Shown here: positions 9,093-16,796 of the stretch, in pieces
Layout: the number at the start of each line of letters is the position of its first letter
Numbering within the stretch: position 1 is the first letter of the stretch
NCBI GenBank assembly: GCA_023418575.1
Contig: JAEZZM010000044.1
Location: forward strand, 62,001-126,000
DNA from: Actinomycetes bacterium
GTDB taxonomy: Bacteria > Actinomycetota > Coriobacteriia > Coriobacteriales > JAEZZM01
DNA length: 64,000 bases
Direction of reading: 5' to 3'
The notes under the pieces: generated by a model
Told to the model about the DNA's origin: nothing
The model's database searches: none
Seen by the model: the letters and a program-made list of their open reading frames with translations, nothing else
Made by a program: the position numbers and the translations under genes

Positions 9093-9716
9093 TTAGTCAA
9101 GATATTGAGCGATATGAGCTTTAATCTGCTCAAATACAGCCTCAGGATCTGAAGAACTGGCATCAATACACTTAATGCGCTCTGGCTCTGTACGTGCTAA
9201 GTCAAGATAAGATGAGCGCACCTTCTTCATAAACTCAAGACCCTCTGCTTCAAGTCTATCAAGCTCATGACGCAGAGCTGTTCTCTTATAAGCAAGAGCA
9301 GGGTCAAGATCTAAAAGAAAGCTTATATCTGGCGCTGTTTTATCGACAGCAAAAGCATTGAGGAGCTTAATTTCTTCAACACAAAGCCCTCTGCCTCCAC
9401 CTTGATATGCCGTGCTTGAGTCATAAAAACGATCAGACAAAATCCAAGTGGACTCTTTAAGCTTAGGTGCAATAAACTCCTCACAAAGCTGTGCGCGTGA
9501 AGCCTCATATAAGAGCAGCTCTGCGCGAGAAGACATTGCCTCTTCACGCTGGCGCAACAAAAGCTCGCGAATCTCTTCTCCCAGCTTAGTTCCACCTGGC
9601 TCACGGATGAGCTCTACAGCTATACCTTTAGACTCCAGATAGCTTTTAAGCAGCTTGATCTGCGTGCTTTTGCCGCTACCATCTATGCCTTCAAAACTAA
9701 TGAAACGCCCACTCAC
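9093..9716 (-). CDS. tmk: Thymidylate kinase
   Basis: A 207-residue dTMP kinase that makes dTDP for DNA synthesis. It shows the P-loop FEGIDGSGKSTQ at residues 8-19, the DR(F/Y) motif in LSDRFYDSS (about 94-102), and the lid-like GGRG stretch near 107. Length is usual for bacterial Tmk. The start is GTG at 9714-9716 with AGGAAAG upstream. It lies between topA and holB on the same strand; the 130-bp spacer to topA is occupied by imperfect repeats. Confidence 0.93.
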   Translation of the reverse strand: MSGRFISFEGIDGSGKSTQIKLLKSYLESKGIAVELIREPGGTKLGEEIRELLLRQREEAMSSRAELLLYEASRAQLCEEFIAPKLKESTWILSDRFYDSSTAYQGGGRGLCVEEIKLLNAFAVDKTAPDISFLLDLDPALAYKRTALRHELDRLEAEGLEFMKKVRSSYLDLARTEPERIKCIDASSSDPEAVFEQIKAHIAQYLD

Positions 9717-9772
9717 TTGAGCTGCTCTTTCCTCAGATTAATCCAATACAAACCCAGCATCACTGCTACTCG

Positions 9773-9822
9773 CCGCCGTACGCCGCTACTTGCTGCTTGT
9801 CGCTCTCCGCCATACGCCGCTA
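9773..9822. repeat. Imperfect direct repeat in topA-tmk spacer
   Basis: Two 16-base copies, CCGCCGTACGCCGCTA (9773-9788) and CCGCCATACGCCGCTA (9807-9822), differ at one position and are 34 bp apart. Between and around them are further CTGCT/CGCT variants, so the whole 9745-9843 spacer looks like decayed tandem duplications. It is visibly richer in G+C than its surroundings. Confidence 0.75.
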
Positions 9823-9846
9823 ACTGCTGCTCACCCCTGCTTGCCA

Positions 9847-12390
9847 CTACTTTTTTGTAGCCTTCTTGCTCCCACTAGACTTCCTGCTGGTAGAGCTAGT
9901 CTTTTTTGTGGCCGTCTTTTTTGTAGCAGCCGTCCTCGTCTTTTTAGTTGCGCTTTTATCGGCAGCCTTAGCAGGACAGTCCATGTTAACGCAGATGGTC
10001 CATACACCTTTTTCGCGTACCACATCAACAACGGGAGCTCCGCAATGCTCACAGGTTTTACCAGTAGCCTTTATCTCCCCACTTGGAGGAAGAGGATAGC
10101 TTACGCCACAATCCTCATAATGAGTGCAGCGTATAAAACGCTTGCCTGTAGTTTCAGACTTCATGGCCATCAAGCGACCATCAATGCCCTTCTTTGCGCA
10201 CTCAGGACAGGGTCCCACATCAACAGGCTCCATGTAATTACTGGGGCACTTGGGATCAACACACATAATATAAGGCTTGCGTCTAAAGGGCTTGACTTTT
10301 ATCTGTGGAGCACCACAGATGGGGCAAGGCTCCTCTACACGCTCTATGGGATCTTTGGGCAGTGGATAGGTTACATCACACTCAGGCCAAGCCGAGCAGC
10401 CAATAAAGCGTGACTTGGTTTTCATGGATGACTTTATCAACAAGTTTGATCCACATTTTGGACAGGCGCCTATGGTTGCATCAGCAGCAACAGCCTCTGC
10501 AATACCCTCACTCATATCCTCTGTATGTTCCAGAAGCACACTAACAATGTCAGCCAAAAGAGAACGAGAGTGTCCTACCACCTCTGTATCAGAAAGTTTG
10601 CCTTCTGCAATGTTATTCATCTCTTCTTCAAGCTCAGCTGTCATATTTGCCGTGGTGATGCGCGGAGCAAAGGTTTGCAGCGCCTCAATAATTGCGCGAC
10701 CAAGTTGAGAGGGTTCTATGGGGTCATTTTTGATGTACTTTACCTCATATAAACGCTCAATGATGCTGTGCCTGGTAGCCTTAGTTCCCAGGCCCGCTTT
10801 TTCCATCTCTTGAATAAGGCGACCTTGTGAATACCTGGGTGGAGGTTCAGTTTGCTTGTGCTCAAAATCAAGAGACAGCAAGTCAAGCCTATCCCCCTCT
10901 TTAAGCAGGGGCAGTACCTCATCTTTTTTCATTCCGTAAGGATAAATAGCTCTAAAACCAGGCTCTACAAGCACATCTCCACTTGCCACAAAGGGCTCTG
11001 ATGCAATATCAAGCTCAAGCTTGGTGCCCTCAATTGTGGCAGATTGCCCAAGTGTTGCCAAAAAACGTCGAGCTACCAGATTGTATAACTTCCACTCCTC
11101 AGGCTTAAGGCGCTCTGGATCAGCAGCTGCAACTGGGTGAATAGGCGGATGATCGGTTGTTTCTTGCTTACCCCTAGTTGCTTTTATAGCGCCTTTTAGC
11201 AAGCCCTGACAGTACTGCGCATATAAAGGCTGCTTTTGTAAGGTTTTAACTATGGCCTTAAGGTCTAAACTCTGTGGATAAACAGTATTGTCAACACGTG
11301 GATAAGAAATTAAACCATCCATATATAAGGATTCCGCAATACGCATGGTGCGTGCTGGCGATAAACCCTCAGCTGAAGCTGCGGCCATAAGTGAAGTGGT
11401 GTTGAAAGGCGCTGGAGGGGCTTGTTTGCGCGACTTCTTTTCTACCGAGACCACTTGAGCATGTGAGGCAGTCTCTAGTGCTTTATAGCTTGCCTGAGCT
11501 TCTTTTTCATCCTTAAAGCGCCCCTTGGCATGGCTGGCCTTAAATTCAGTCTTATCTTCATTTTTAGAGCGCAAGAGCGCCTTAATCTGCCAGTAATCCT
11601 CTGGCACAAAGGCATCACGTTCAGCTTCTCGTGCACAAACCAAGGCCAATGTTGGCGTTTGAACACGACCAGCGGAGCGCACATCACCAAAAGCAGAGCG
11701 ACGTGCAACAGATAAATAGCGCGTCAAAACAGCACCCCAAATAAGATCTATATAGCGCCTTGATTCTCCGGCAGCAGCAAGATCTGTATCAAGCTTGCAT
11801 AAATTAGAAAAGGCTTGATCAATCTCGCCCTTTGTGAGCGCGGAATAGCGTGCTCGATACACAGGTGCATCTGCATTTACTTCTTGCACCATTTCCAGGG
11901 CATCTGAGCCAATAAGCTCACCTTCACGGTCAAAGTCAGTAGCAATGATGATCTTATCGGCCTTCTTAGCTAGATTTTTAAGAGCCCTGATAAGCTCTTT
12001 TTCTGCAGGCTGCTTAACTATAGGAGCCCAAACAAGGTAGGGCAAGGCATCCAAATTCCAGGATTTGAGCTTTACTCCATCGGCAGAAAATGCGCCTTTC
12101 TTTTTAAAGGGAGGACGCTCTAAGCTTGAAGGTAGCTCAGCAGGATAATCTTGTGGCTCATCAGCCAAGGTCCCCTTCCAACCCTTAGTTTTGCTGTAGG
12201 AAAGCTGGTCAGGAAAGGCTACTTTTAAAATATGACCGCGCAAACCAATGCTAACCCAGTCTTCAGACTCATGCTGAAAACGGTAGCAGGGCGTTTTATA
12301 AACAGAATCAGCCTGTGGTTTTCCCACATCACACAAAAGCTTTGCGATCTTATCGGCCGCAATATTTTTCTCAGTAATAACTAAATTCAC
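9847..12390 (-). CDS. topA: DNA topoisomerase I (type IA), archaeal-like sequence type
   Basis: An 847-residue type IA topoisomerase that relaxes negative supercoils. The TOPRIM acidic motif is TDFDREGELIG (D152-E158) and the catalytic tyrosine is Y363 in GLISYPRVDNTVYP, wording I associate with archaeal-type TopA rather than the bacterial ITYMRTDS form. The C-terminal part has four zinc ribbons (CPKCGSNL..., CPICGAPQ..., CPECAKKG..., CEHCGAPV...) and ends in a Lys/Thr/Ser tail of the kind seen in actinobacterial topoisomerase I. The start is GTG at 12388-12390, sharing one base with the hypB stop; with no strong Shine-Dalgarno, translation is probably coupled. Downstream is tmk. Confidence 0.9.
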   Translation of the reverse strand: MNLVITEKNIAADKIAKLLCDVGKPQADSVYKTPCYRFQHESEDWVSIGLRGHILKVAFPDQLSYSKTKGWKGTLADEPQDYPAELPSSLERPPFKKKGAFSADGVKLKSWNLDALPYLVWAPIVKQPAEKELIRALKNLAKKADKIIIATDFDREGELIGSDALEMVQEVNADAPVYRARYSALTKGEIDQAFSNLCKLDTDLAAAGESRRYIDLIWGAVLTRYLSVARRSAFGDVRSAGRVQTPTLALVCAREAERDAFVPEDYWQIKALLRSKNEDKTEFKASHAKGRFKDEKEAQASYKALETASHAQVVSVEKKSRKQAPPAPFNTTSLMAAASAEGLSPARTMRIAESLYMDGLISYPRVDNTVYPQSLDLKAIVKTLQKQPLYAQYCQGLLKGAIKATRGKQETTDHPPIHPVAAADPERLKPEEWKLYNLVARRFLATLGQSATIEGTKLELDIASEPFVASGDVLVEPGFRAIYPYGMKKDEVLPLLKEGDRLDLLSLDFEHKQTEPPPRYSQGRLIQEMEKAGLGTKATRHSIIERLYEVKYIKNDPIEPSQLGRAIIEALQTFAPRITTANMTAELEEEMNNIAEGKLSDTEVVGHSRSLLADIVSVLLEHTEDMSEGIAEAVAADATIGACPKCGSNLLIKSSMKTKSRFIGCSAWPECDVTYPLPKDPIERVEEPCPICGAPQIKVKPFRRKPYIMCVDPKCPSNYMEPVDVGPCPECAKKGIDGRLMAMKSETTGKRFIRCTHYEDCGVSYPLPPSGEIKATGKTCEHCGAPVVDVVREKGVWTICVNMDCPAKAADKSATKKTRTAATKKTATKKTSSTSRKSSGSKKATKK

Positions 12391-13064
12391 TAATGCTCAG
12401 CTGCTTTCTTTTTTGTCTCGATCTTTTCTGCAAGCCAGTTTGCAAGCTCGCTCACCCCATCAGTCTTGAGAGCTGAAATCTTAAAGATGGGGGCCTGCGG
12501 ATTGAGTCTTTGCACCTCATCTTCAAAGGCCTGCATGTCAAAATCAAAGGCAGGCAAGGTATCTATTTTATTGACGATAAGGGCGCGGGCTGCCTGGAAG
12601 ACACCAGGATACTTAAGTGGCTTATCATCGCCCTCTGGAACAGATAAAATCATACACTTAAGATCTTCGCCCAGATCAAAATCAACGGGGCATACAAGGT
12701 TTCCCACATTTTCTATGATGATAAGGTCAAGCTCATCAAGATCAAACTTAGTTAGAGCCTTTTTAATCATGTTAGACTCAAGATGGCATAGACCCCCGGT
12801 ATTTATCTGTACCGCAGGGCAGCCGCTCTCCTTGATTGTTTGAGCATCAACATCACTGGCGATGTCTCCCTCAATAACGCCAATCTTATAACGCTCACCC
12901 AGCGCCTTAATTAGAGCAAGAATAGTAGTGGTTTTACCGGATCCTGGTGAAGATAAAAGGTCAACAACCAGGACAGCATGTGAGTCAAACAAATTTCTAT
13001 TTTCAAGGGCAAGACGATCATTTGCCTCTAAAATTTTAGTTCCCACATCTAGGCTTGTACTCAC
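12390..13064 (-). CDS. hypB: Hydrogenase nickel incorporation GTPase HypB
   Basis: A 224-residue G3E-family GTPase with P-loop SSPGSGKTT (residues 38-46), the metal-site TGGLCHLES segment (Cys and His for nickel or zinc), switch motif ENVGNLVCP and NKID base-recognition motif. It delivers nickel to [NiFe]-hydrogenase large subunits together with HypA. There is no N-terminal His-rich nickel store. The start is GTG at 13062-13064 after a clear GGAGG. It directly follows hypA (3 bp) and overlaps topA by one base. Its likely client is the hydrogenase module of the formate hydrogenlyase whose first genes lie at the left edge. Confidence 0.93.
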   Translation of the reverse strand: MSTSLDVGTKILEANDRLALENRNLFDSHAVLVVDLLSSPGSGKTTTILALIKALGERYKIGVIEGDIASDVDAQTIKESGCPAVQINTGGLCHLESNMIKKALTKFDLDELDLIIIENVGNLVCPVDFDLGEDLKCMILSVPEGDDKPLKYPGVFQAARALIVNKIDTLPAFDFDMQAFEDEVQRLNPQAPIFKISALKTDGVSELANWLAEKIETKKKAAEH

Positions 13065-13067
13065 GTC

Positions 13068-13547
13068 TTAATCCTCCCTCTTGTTTTTTAAGTCTTCTTG
13101 AGAAGCTGGCTGCTGCTCTGCTGAGGGCACCCCTGCTGCCAGCTGCTCAGCCTCCAGGCTATCCTCTGTCGCCTGCACTCCATCCGCCTGCTTATCTTCC
13201 GGCATTTCAACCTCAAGTGAAGCAATTTCAAGCTCCCTGCCTGTAAGCAAGTTGGTAATCGCAGAATTACACTTGGGGCATCTAAGATCAAAGCGACTAT
13301 GCTCAAAGTGATGATTACAATCTAAGCATACCGAGCTTGGAGAAATCTCAATGATTTCTAATTCTGAACCCTTTAAGAGGGGCTTGTCCTCTGTAAGCAC
13401 CTCGTAGGCAAAGCGCAAGGAATCTTCTTGTGCTTCTACCATGCTGCCAATCTTAAGGCTCACTTTTAATACTTTGACAGCATGCGCCTGCACAGCAGAA
13501 GACTCTGCTACCTTTATCACGCCGTCAATAATTCCAAACTCATGCAT
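13068..13547 (-). CDS. hypA: Hydrogenase nickel chaperone HypA with acidic C-terminal extension
   Basis: The N-terminal ~115 residues are HypA: MHEFGI start (nickel ligands M1-H2-E3) and a zinc site made by CLDCNHHF and CPKCNS. The usual family length is about 113-120 residues; this one has 159. The extra ~45 residues (from EMPEDKQ onward) are rich in Glu, Gln, Asp and Ala, look disordered and are probably species-specific. HypA hands nickel to the hydrogenase with HypB, which follows 3 bp later. The ATG at 13545-13547 begins 5 bp after the tatC stop. Confidence 0.92.
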   Translation of the reverse strand: MHEFGIIDGVIKVAESSAVQAHAVKVLKVSLKIGSMVEAQEDSLRFAYEVLTEDKPLLKGSELEIIEISPSSVCLDCNHHFEHSRFDLRCPKCNSAITNLLTGRELEIASLEVEMPEDKQADGVQATEDSLEAEQLAAGVPSAEQQPASQEDLKNKRED

Positions 13548-13552
13548 AGCTT

Positions 13553-14320
13553 TTAAGCCATATCTCTTAATTCATTTAAGGCTTGTTGCTTTATTCGTCT
13601 TGCCAACACAATTCGTGAAATAAACAGTGCTAGCTCATACAATAAAACCATTGCCGCAAACATAAAGGCCATGGTCACTGGACTTGCATCGGGTGTAACC
13701 ATAGCTGATAGCACCAAAAGTACCAAATATACTAAGCGCCAGTTCTTTCTAAAATACTTATAAGAAACGATGTTAAATACAATGAGATAAAACACAAGAA
13801 GTGGCAGCTCAAAGGCAATTCCAAAGGCCAATTCAAAAAGCAAGATTATACGAATATAATTTTCTGCAGTAGGCAGCACCCTGCCAATGGCGGCAGACTG
13901 ATCTGTCATCCATTGAAAGGCCGGTCTTAAAATAATGCCATAACAAAAGACTAAACCAAAGATAAATAAGATAATCCCCATGGTGATAGTGGGTACTACC
14001 CATTTTCTTTCTGAAGGCTTTAAAGCAGGAAGAAAAAAGGCCATTATCTGCCAAATAATAAGCGGTGAACATACAATTACCGCAGCATATAAGGCCACTT
14101 TAAACCTAATTGAAAAACCGCTTAAGGGTGTAAGCAGGTTGAGTTGTCCATCCTGAGGCAAAAAGGGTGTAATGGGCGCCTTTAAGAATTCGATAAGAAC
14201 GGGCGTGGCCATATATAGCACAATAGCTGAGGCAATAAGACAAACCACTATGATCATAAGGCGTCTTCTAAGCTCACCCAGATGATCAAGAAGAGGCATG
14301 CGAGCAGGTCCTATGGGCAT
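13553..14320 (-). CDS. tatC: Twin-arginine translocase subunit TatC
   Basis: A 255-residue six-helix membrane protein with the TatC opening MPLLDHLGELRRRL (from residue 8), which forms the signal-peptide binding surface, and later conserved FE and P residues (FELAFGIAFELPLLVF). It recognises twin-arginine signals and recruits TatA for export of folded proteins. The ATG at 14318-14320 has AGGAGG eight bases upstream. It follows tatA by 2 bp and precedes hypA by 5 bp. A twin-arginine lipoprotein signal is visible in the ZnuA-like protein at 34.8 kb, a probable client. Confidence 0.93.
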   Translation of the reverse strand: MPIGPARMPLLDHLGELRRRLMIIVVCLIASAIVLYMATPVLIEFLKAPITPFLPQDGQLNLLTPLSGFSIRFKVALYAAVIVCSPLIIWQIMAFFLPALKPSERKWVVPTITMGIILFIFGLVFCYGIILRPAFQWMTDQSAAIGRVLPTAENYIRIILLFELAFGIAFELPLLVFYLIVFNIVSYKYFRKNWRLVYLVLLVLSAMVTPDASPVTMAFMFAAMVLLYELALFISRIVLARRIKQQALNELRDMA

Positions 14321-14322
14321 AC

Positions 14323-15009
14323 TTAGACCTCCTTATCATCTAGATTGTAGAGTTTAGCCAGCCGTTGCTGCGCCAGACTAAGCTCATGGTCTTCCTGAGA
14401 GGAATCTTCTTGAACTGAATCTTGGGGACTCTGAACAGCCTTGCTTGTGTCTACAGCTTGAAGATCTCGCTGTGCTCGCTCTTTGGCAAGACGCGCTTTT
14501 TTCTCGGCAAAGCTCTCTTGCTTAACTGGCTCTTGAGCATCTTTGGATGTATCTTCTTTAATTTCTTGTTTCTTAAACTCAAAGAGCTCTGCTTGTAAGC
14601 TCGGTACTTGAGCCTCTTGTGGACCCAGCTCTTTATCAGTACTATCTTTTGCAGCAGATGATTCTACTGTGCCCTCTAGCTTAGAGCTTGTCTCTTGCTT
14701 AGGGCTTGTCTCTTGTTTGCTGTCCTGATACGCCTTAGCCTTACCAGCTTTGGGGTCTAAAAGCTTTGAGGGGTCTACCTCGTTTTTTAGATCAGTGAAA
14801 AGATTTTTTATCTCGCCAAGTGCCTCTTGATCTTTGCTAGGATCATAGACCTCTTGCCTAATAACACGATTTACCTCTTCTTGAGCACTGCGAAACTGTC
14901 GCAGGGCGCGACCAAGGGTTCTACCCATTTGAGGCAGCTTATCAGGACCAAATACCAAAAAAGCAAAAAGCCCTATTATTGCAAGCTCTGTACCACCAAT
15001 ACCGAGCAC
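14323..15009 (-). CDS. tatA: Twin-arginine translocase TatA/TatB-family protein with long hydrophilic tail
   Basis: Residues 1-22 form the short N-terminal helix (LGIGGTELAIIGLFAFLVFG), then the FGPDKLP hinge and an amphipathic helix (MGRTLGRALRQFRSAQEEV), which is diagnostic of the TatA/Hcf106 family. The FGPDKLP wording leans towards TatB, but only one such gene is next to tatC, so it may serve both roles. From residue 60 to 228 the chain is charged, with repeated KQETS motifs, and looks disordered; most TatA proteins are under 100 residues. The start is GTG at 15007-15009 with GAGGGGG upstream. Confidence 0.86.
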   Translation of the reverse strand: MLGIGGTELAIIGLFAFLVFGPDKLPQMGRTLGRALRQFRSAQEEVNRVIRQEVYDPSKDQEALGEIKNLFTDLKNEVDPSKLLDPKAGKAKAYQDSKQETSPKQETSSKLEGTVESSAAKDSTDKELGPQEAQVPSLQAELFEFKKQEIKEDTSKDAQEPVKQESFAEKKARLAKERAQRDLQAVDTSKAVQSPQDSVQEDSSQEDHELSLAQQRLAKLYNLDDKEV

Positions 15010-15037
15010 GCTTTATACCCCCTCAAGTAACACAAAG

Positions 15038-15085
15038 ACCTGCGGCAAGGCAACAAGTCTCATGAAGACTGCCAAAACCGCAGGT
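15038..15085 (-). promoter_or_regulatory. Long compound hairpin between STAS gene and tatA
   Basis: Outer arms ACCTGCGG (15038-15045) and CCGCAGGT (15078-15085) enclose a second stem (GGCA/TGCC) and a third (GTCT/AGAC) around a TCATG loop. It lies 32 bp after the STAS stop and 29 bp before the tatA GTG. It could be a weak terminator (CTTTGTGTT follows on the minus strand) or a leader structure for tatA. No match to a riboswitch that I know. Confidence 0.5.
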
Positions 15086-15117
15086 AATTTATTTATTACT
15101 ACTAAGACTACCCTAAT

Positions 15118-15435
15118 TTAAGCCTTTGAAACCAAGGTCAATTGCTTATCTACACCCAGCATATTGAGAACACGCACGATGTTTTCATGTGGGCAAACAA
15201 GCTTAATGCTGCGATTAAGCTCTTCAGCTCTATGAGCAGCACCCATCATGACGCCAATTCCCGTTGAGTCTATATAAGGAGCCTCAGTAAGATCAATTAC
15301 TATATCTTTTTGAGAGTCCTCTAAAAGGCCCATTAAGGCCTCACGAAAACTATCTGCATTAGCCACATCAATCTCGCCTCTTACTGCCAAGGTGCAGAGG
15401 CTATCCTGACAGGAGCTTGAAATATTTAAATCCAT
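15118..15435 (-). CDS. STAS-domain anti-sigma factor antagonist
   Basis: A 105-residue single STAS domain of the SpoIIAA/RsbV type. The phosphorylatable serine is in the IDSTGIGVMMGAAHRA segment (residues 56-71), and the GEIDVANADSFREAL opening is the usual second strand and helix. Such proteins bind and displace an anti-sigma factor until phosphorylated by it. No anti-sigma kinase or sigma factor gene is next to it, so its partner is elsewhere. The ATG at 15433-15435 has AAGGAAG upstream. Confidence 0.82.
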   Translation of the reverse strand: MDLNISSSCQDSLCTLAVRGEIDVANADSFREALMGLLEDSQKDIVIDLTEAPYIDSTGIGVMMGAAHRAEELNRSIKLVCPHENIVRVLNMLGVDKQLTLVSKA

Positions 15436-15484
15436 GAGTGCTTCCTTATCTTATTCTTAAACCACTTAGATAAACCACTTAAGA

Positions 15485-16195
15485 CTATTTAGCGTCTTGC
15501 GCCTCTGAGCCTGAATCTGAACTATCTGTATCTGCCGCCTCAAGAGCTTGCTTGCGTGCGTTTACAAATTCTTTGAGACTCTCATTGCCGTTACCCACCA
15601 AGTCAAGGGCTTTATTATAGGTCTCAAGTGCCTTGTTTTTATCGATCTTCTCATAAAACATAGCAAGATTAGCCCAAGCAGGAGCAAAATTAGCACCCGC
15701 ATCTGCAGTGAAGTCTTCTAAGGATTTAATAGCGGCCTCTTGCTCACCTGAATAGTACTCTGCAATAGCTCTATCCACGCTAGCTGAATTTGAGCTTGCC
15801 TTTGCTAAAACCTGATCATATACTGTCACAGCCTGAGCAAAAACCTCTTTTGTTTTAGCCTTATCCTCATCTGAAACACTTAGATATGAGCGGCTCATAG
15901 CCCAATCAAAATACGCATTAGCCTTGTCATTCAAAAGAGCAACATTTTCAGGATCCTGCTCAAGACGCTTTTCAATAGACTCAATGCTGGGCTTGTAATA
16001 ATCGTCAATCTGAGAAGCAGATTGAGGGATTGCTTGCTCAGTTGCAACATTTTGCTCTTGTGCCTGCTGAGGAGCTTGGCTTGAGCTGAGTAAGGCCGAT
16101 AAGGACGGCAACATTAAAGACACTACTAAAACAACTGCAAAAATAATGATTACCAACTTCATACCAGTTGAGGTATGGTTTCTATCAAAGGCCAC
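15485..16195 (-). CDS. Membrane-anchored TPR protein
   Basis: A 236-residue protein with one N-terminal membrane helix (about residues 13-33, LVIIIFAVVLVVSLMLP) and an Ala/Gln-rich linker. TPR-like helices follow from about residue 65 (for example NVALLNDKANAYFDWA, and FAPAWANLAMFYEKIDKNKALETYNKALDLV). It ends in an acidic Ser/Asp tail. The function is unknown; similar proteins act as scaffolds outside or at the membrane. The start is GTG with GGAG seven bases upstream. It lies between the STAS gene and another single-helix membrane protein. Confidence 0.7.
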   Translation of the reverse strand: MAFDRNHTSTGMKLVIIIFAVVLVVSLMLPSLSALLSSSQAPQQAQEQNVATEQAIPQSASQIDDYYKPSIESIEKRLEQDPENVALLNDKANAYFDWAMSRSYLSVSDEDKAKTKEVFAQAVTVYDQVLAKASSNSASVDRAIAEYYSGEQEAAIKSLEDFTADAGANFAPAWANLAMFYEKIDKNKALETYNKALDLVGNGNESLKEFVNARKQALEAADTDSSDSGSEAQDAK

Positions 16196-16265
16196 CGTAT
16201 TCTCCTTGTTAAGTTCTCGTTATATCTGTCTTCCTACACCTAAGCTCTTATAAAAGCCCAAAGCT

Positions 16266-16309
16266 TGTGCTGTGCCTGCACTATGCTTGCGCTATACCTG
16301 TGCTATGTC
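16266..16309. repeat. Four 11-bp degenerate tandem repeats
   Basis: Four consecutive 11-base units, TGTGCTGTGCC, TGCACTATGCT, TGCGCTATACC and TGTGCTATGTC, fill the middle of the 173-bp spacer between two membrane protein genes. A further decayed TTAAGCT repeat lies at about 16341-16366. No ORF or promoter is evident here. Confidence 0.8.
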
Positions 16310-16368
16310 TAAACACCTTTCATGCAAGCAACACAAGAGCCTTAAGCTTTAAGCTCTAGCTTTAAGAT

Positions 16369-16776
16369 CTATTGTCCCTCTTTACCAAGTTGTTCAGGGC
16401 TTGCAATCTCTGGATGTCCCTCAGGAAGCTCAAGAGGTCCGTCCATAGAGTCTACATCTGGATGACCCTCGGGTAGCTGCATCTGCCAGGACTGTCCTTG
16501 GTTAGAGCCTTGATTTAAGCTAGGCCCTTGACCAAGACCCATCCCTCTAAAGGTATATCCTAAAACAAAGCCCAGGAGTAAAGAAACAATAACTAAGGCC
16601 AGTATTAGCATAAAGGATGGCTGTGCGTTCTTATCGCTAAGATCTGGCTCTTCAGGATTTTTACGTTTTTTTGTATCATTTGTGGAGCTCTGTTTGGACT
16701 GCGGCTTAGTTGAAGCCTTAGCTGCTACATCTGCTTCTAGCTGCTCGTCCATATCATCAAAGAATTGATCCGCCAT
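16369..16776 (-). CDS. Small single-helix membrane protein with LPEGHP repeats
   Basis: I do not recognise a named family. The 135 residues comprise an acidic/Lys-rich cytoplasmic part (1-50), one membrane helix (about 53-75, FMLILALVIVSLLLGFVLGY), a Gly/Gln-rich linker and two copies of LPEGHP (LPEGHPDVDSM and LPEGHPEIASP) near the C terminus, predicted outside. The start ATG at 16774-16776 has GGAA upstream. It is followed 173 bp later by the TPR protein and preceded by menG, and all are on the same strand. A joint role with the TPR protein in the membrane is possible but not shown. Confidence 0.65.
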   Translation of the reverse strand: MADQFFDDMDEQLEADVAAKASTKPQSKQSSTNDTKKRKNPEEPDLSDKNAQPSFMLILALVIVSLLLGFVLGYTFRGMGLGQGPSLNQGSNQGQSWQMQLPEGHPDVDSMDGPLELPEGHPEIASPEQLGKEGQ

Positions 16777-16796
16777 AGTTTTTTCCGTCTTTTCTT

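Noticed and set aside
9790..10413. 207-residue plus-strand ORF opposite the 3' end of topA
   Set aside because: It lies within a well-supported gene on the other strand, has no ribosome site or family resemblance, and is a shadow of the zinc-ribbon region.
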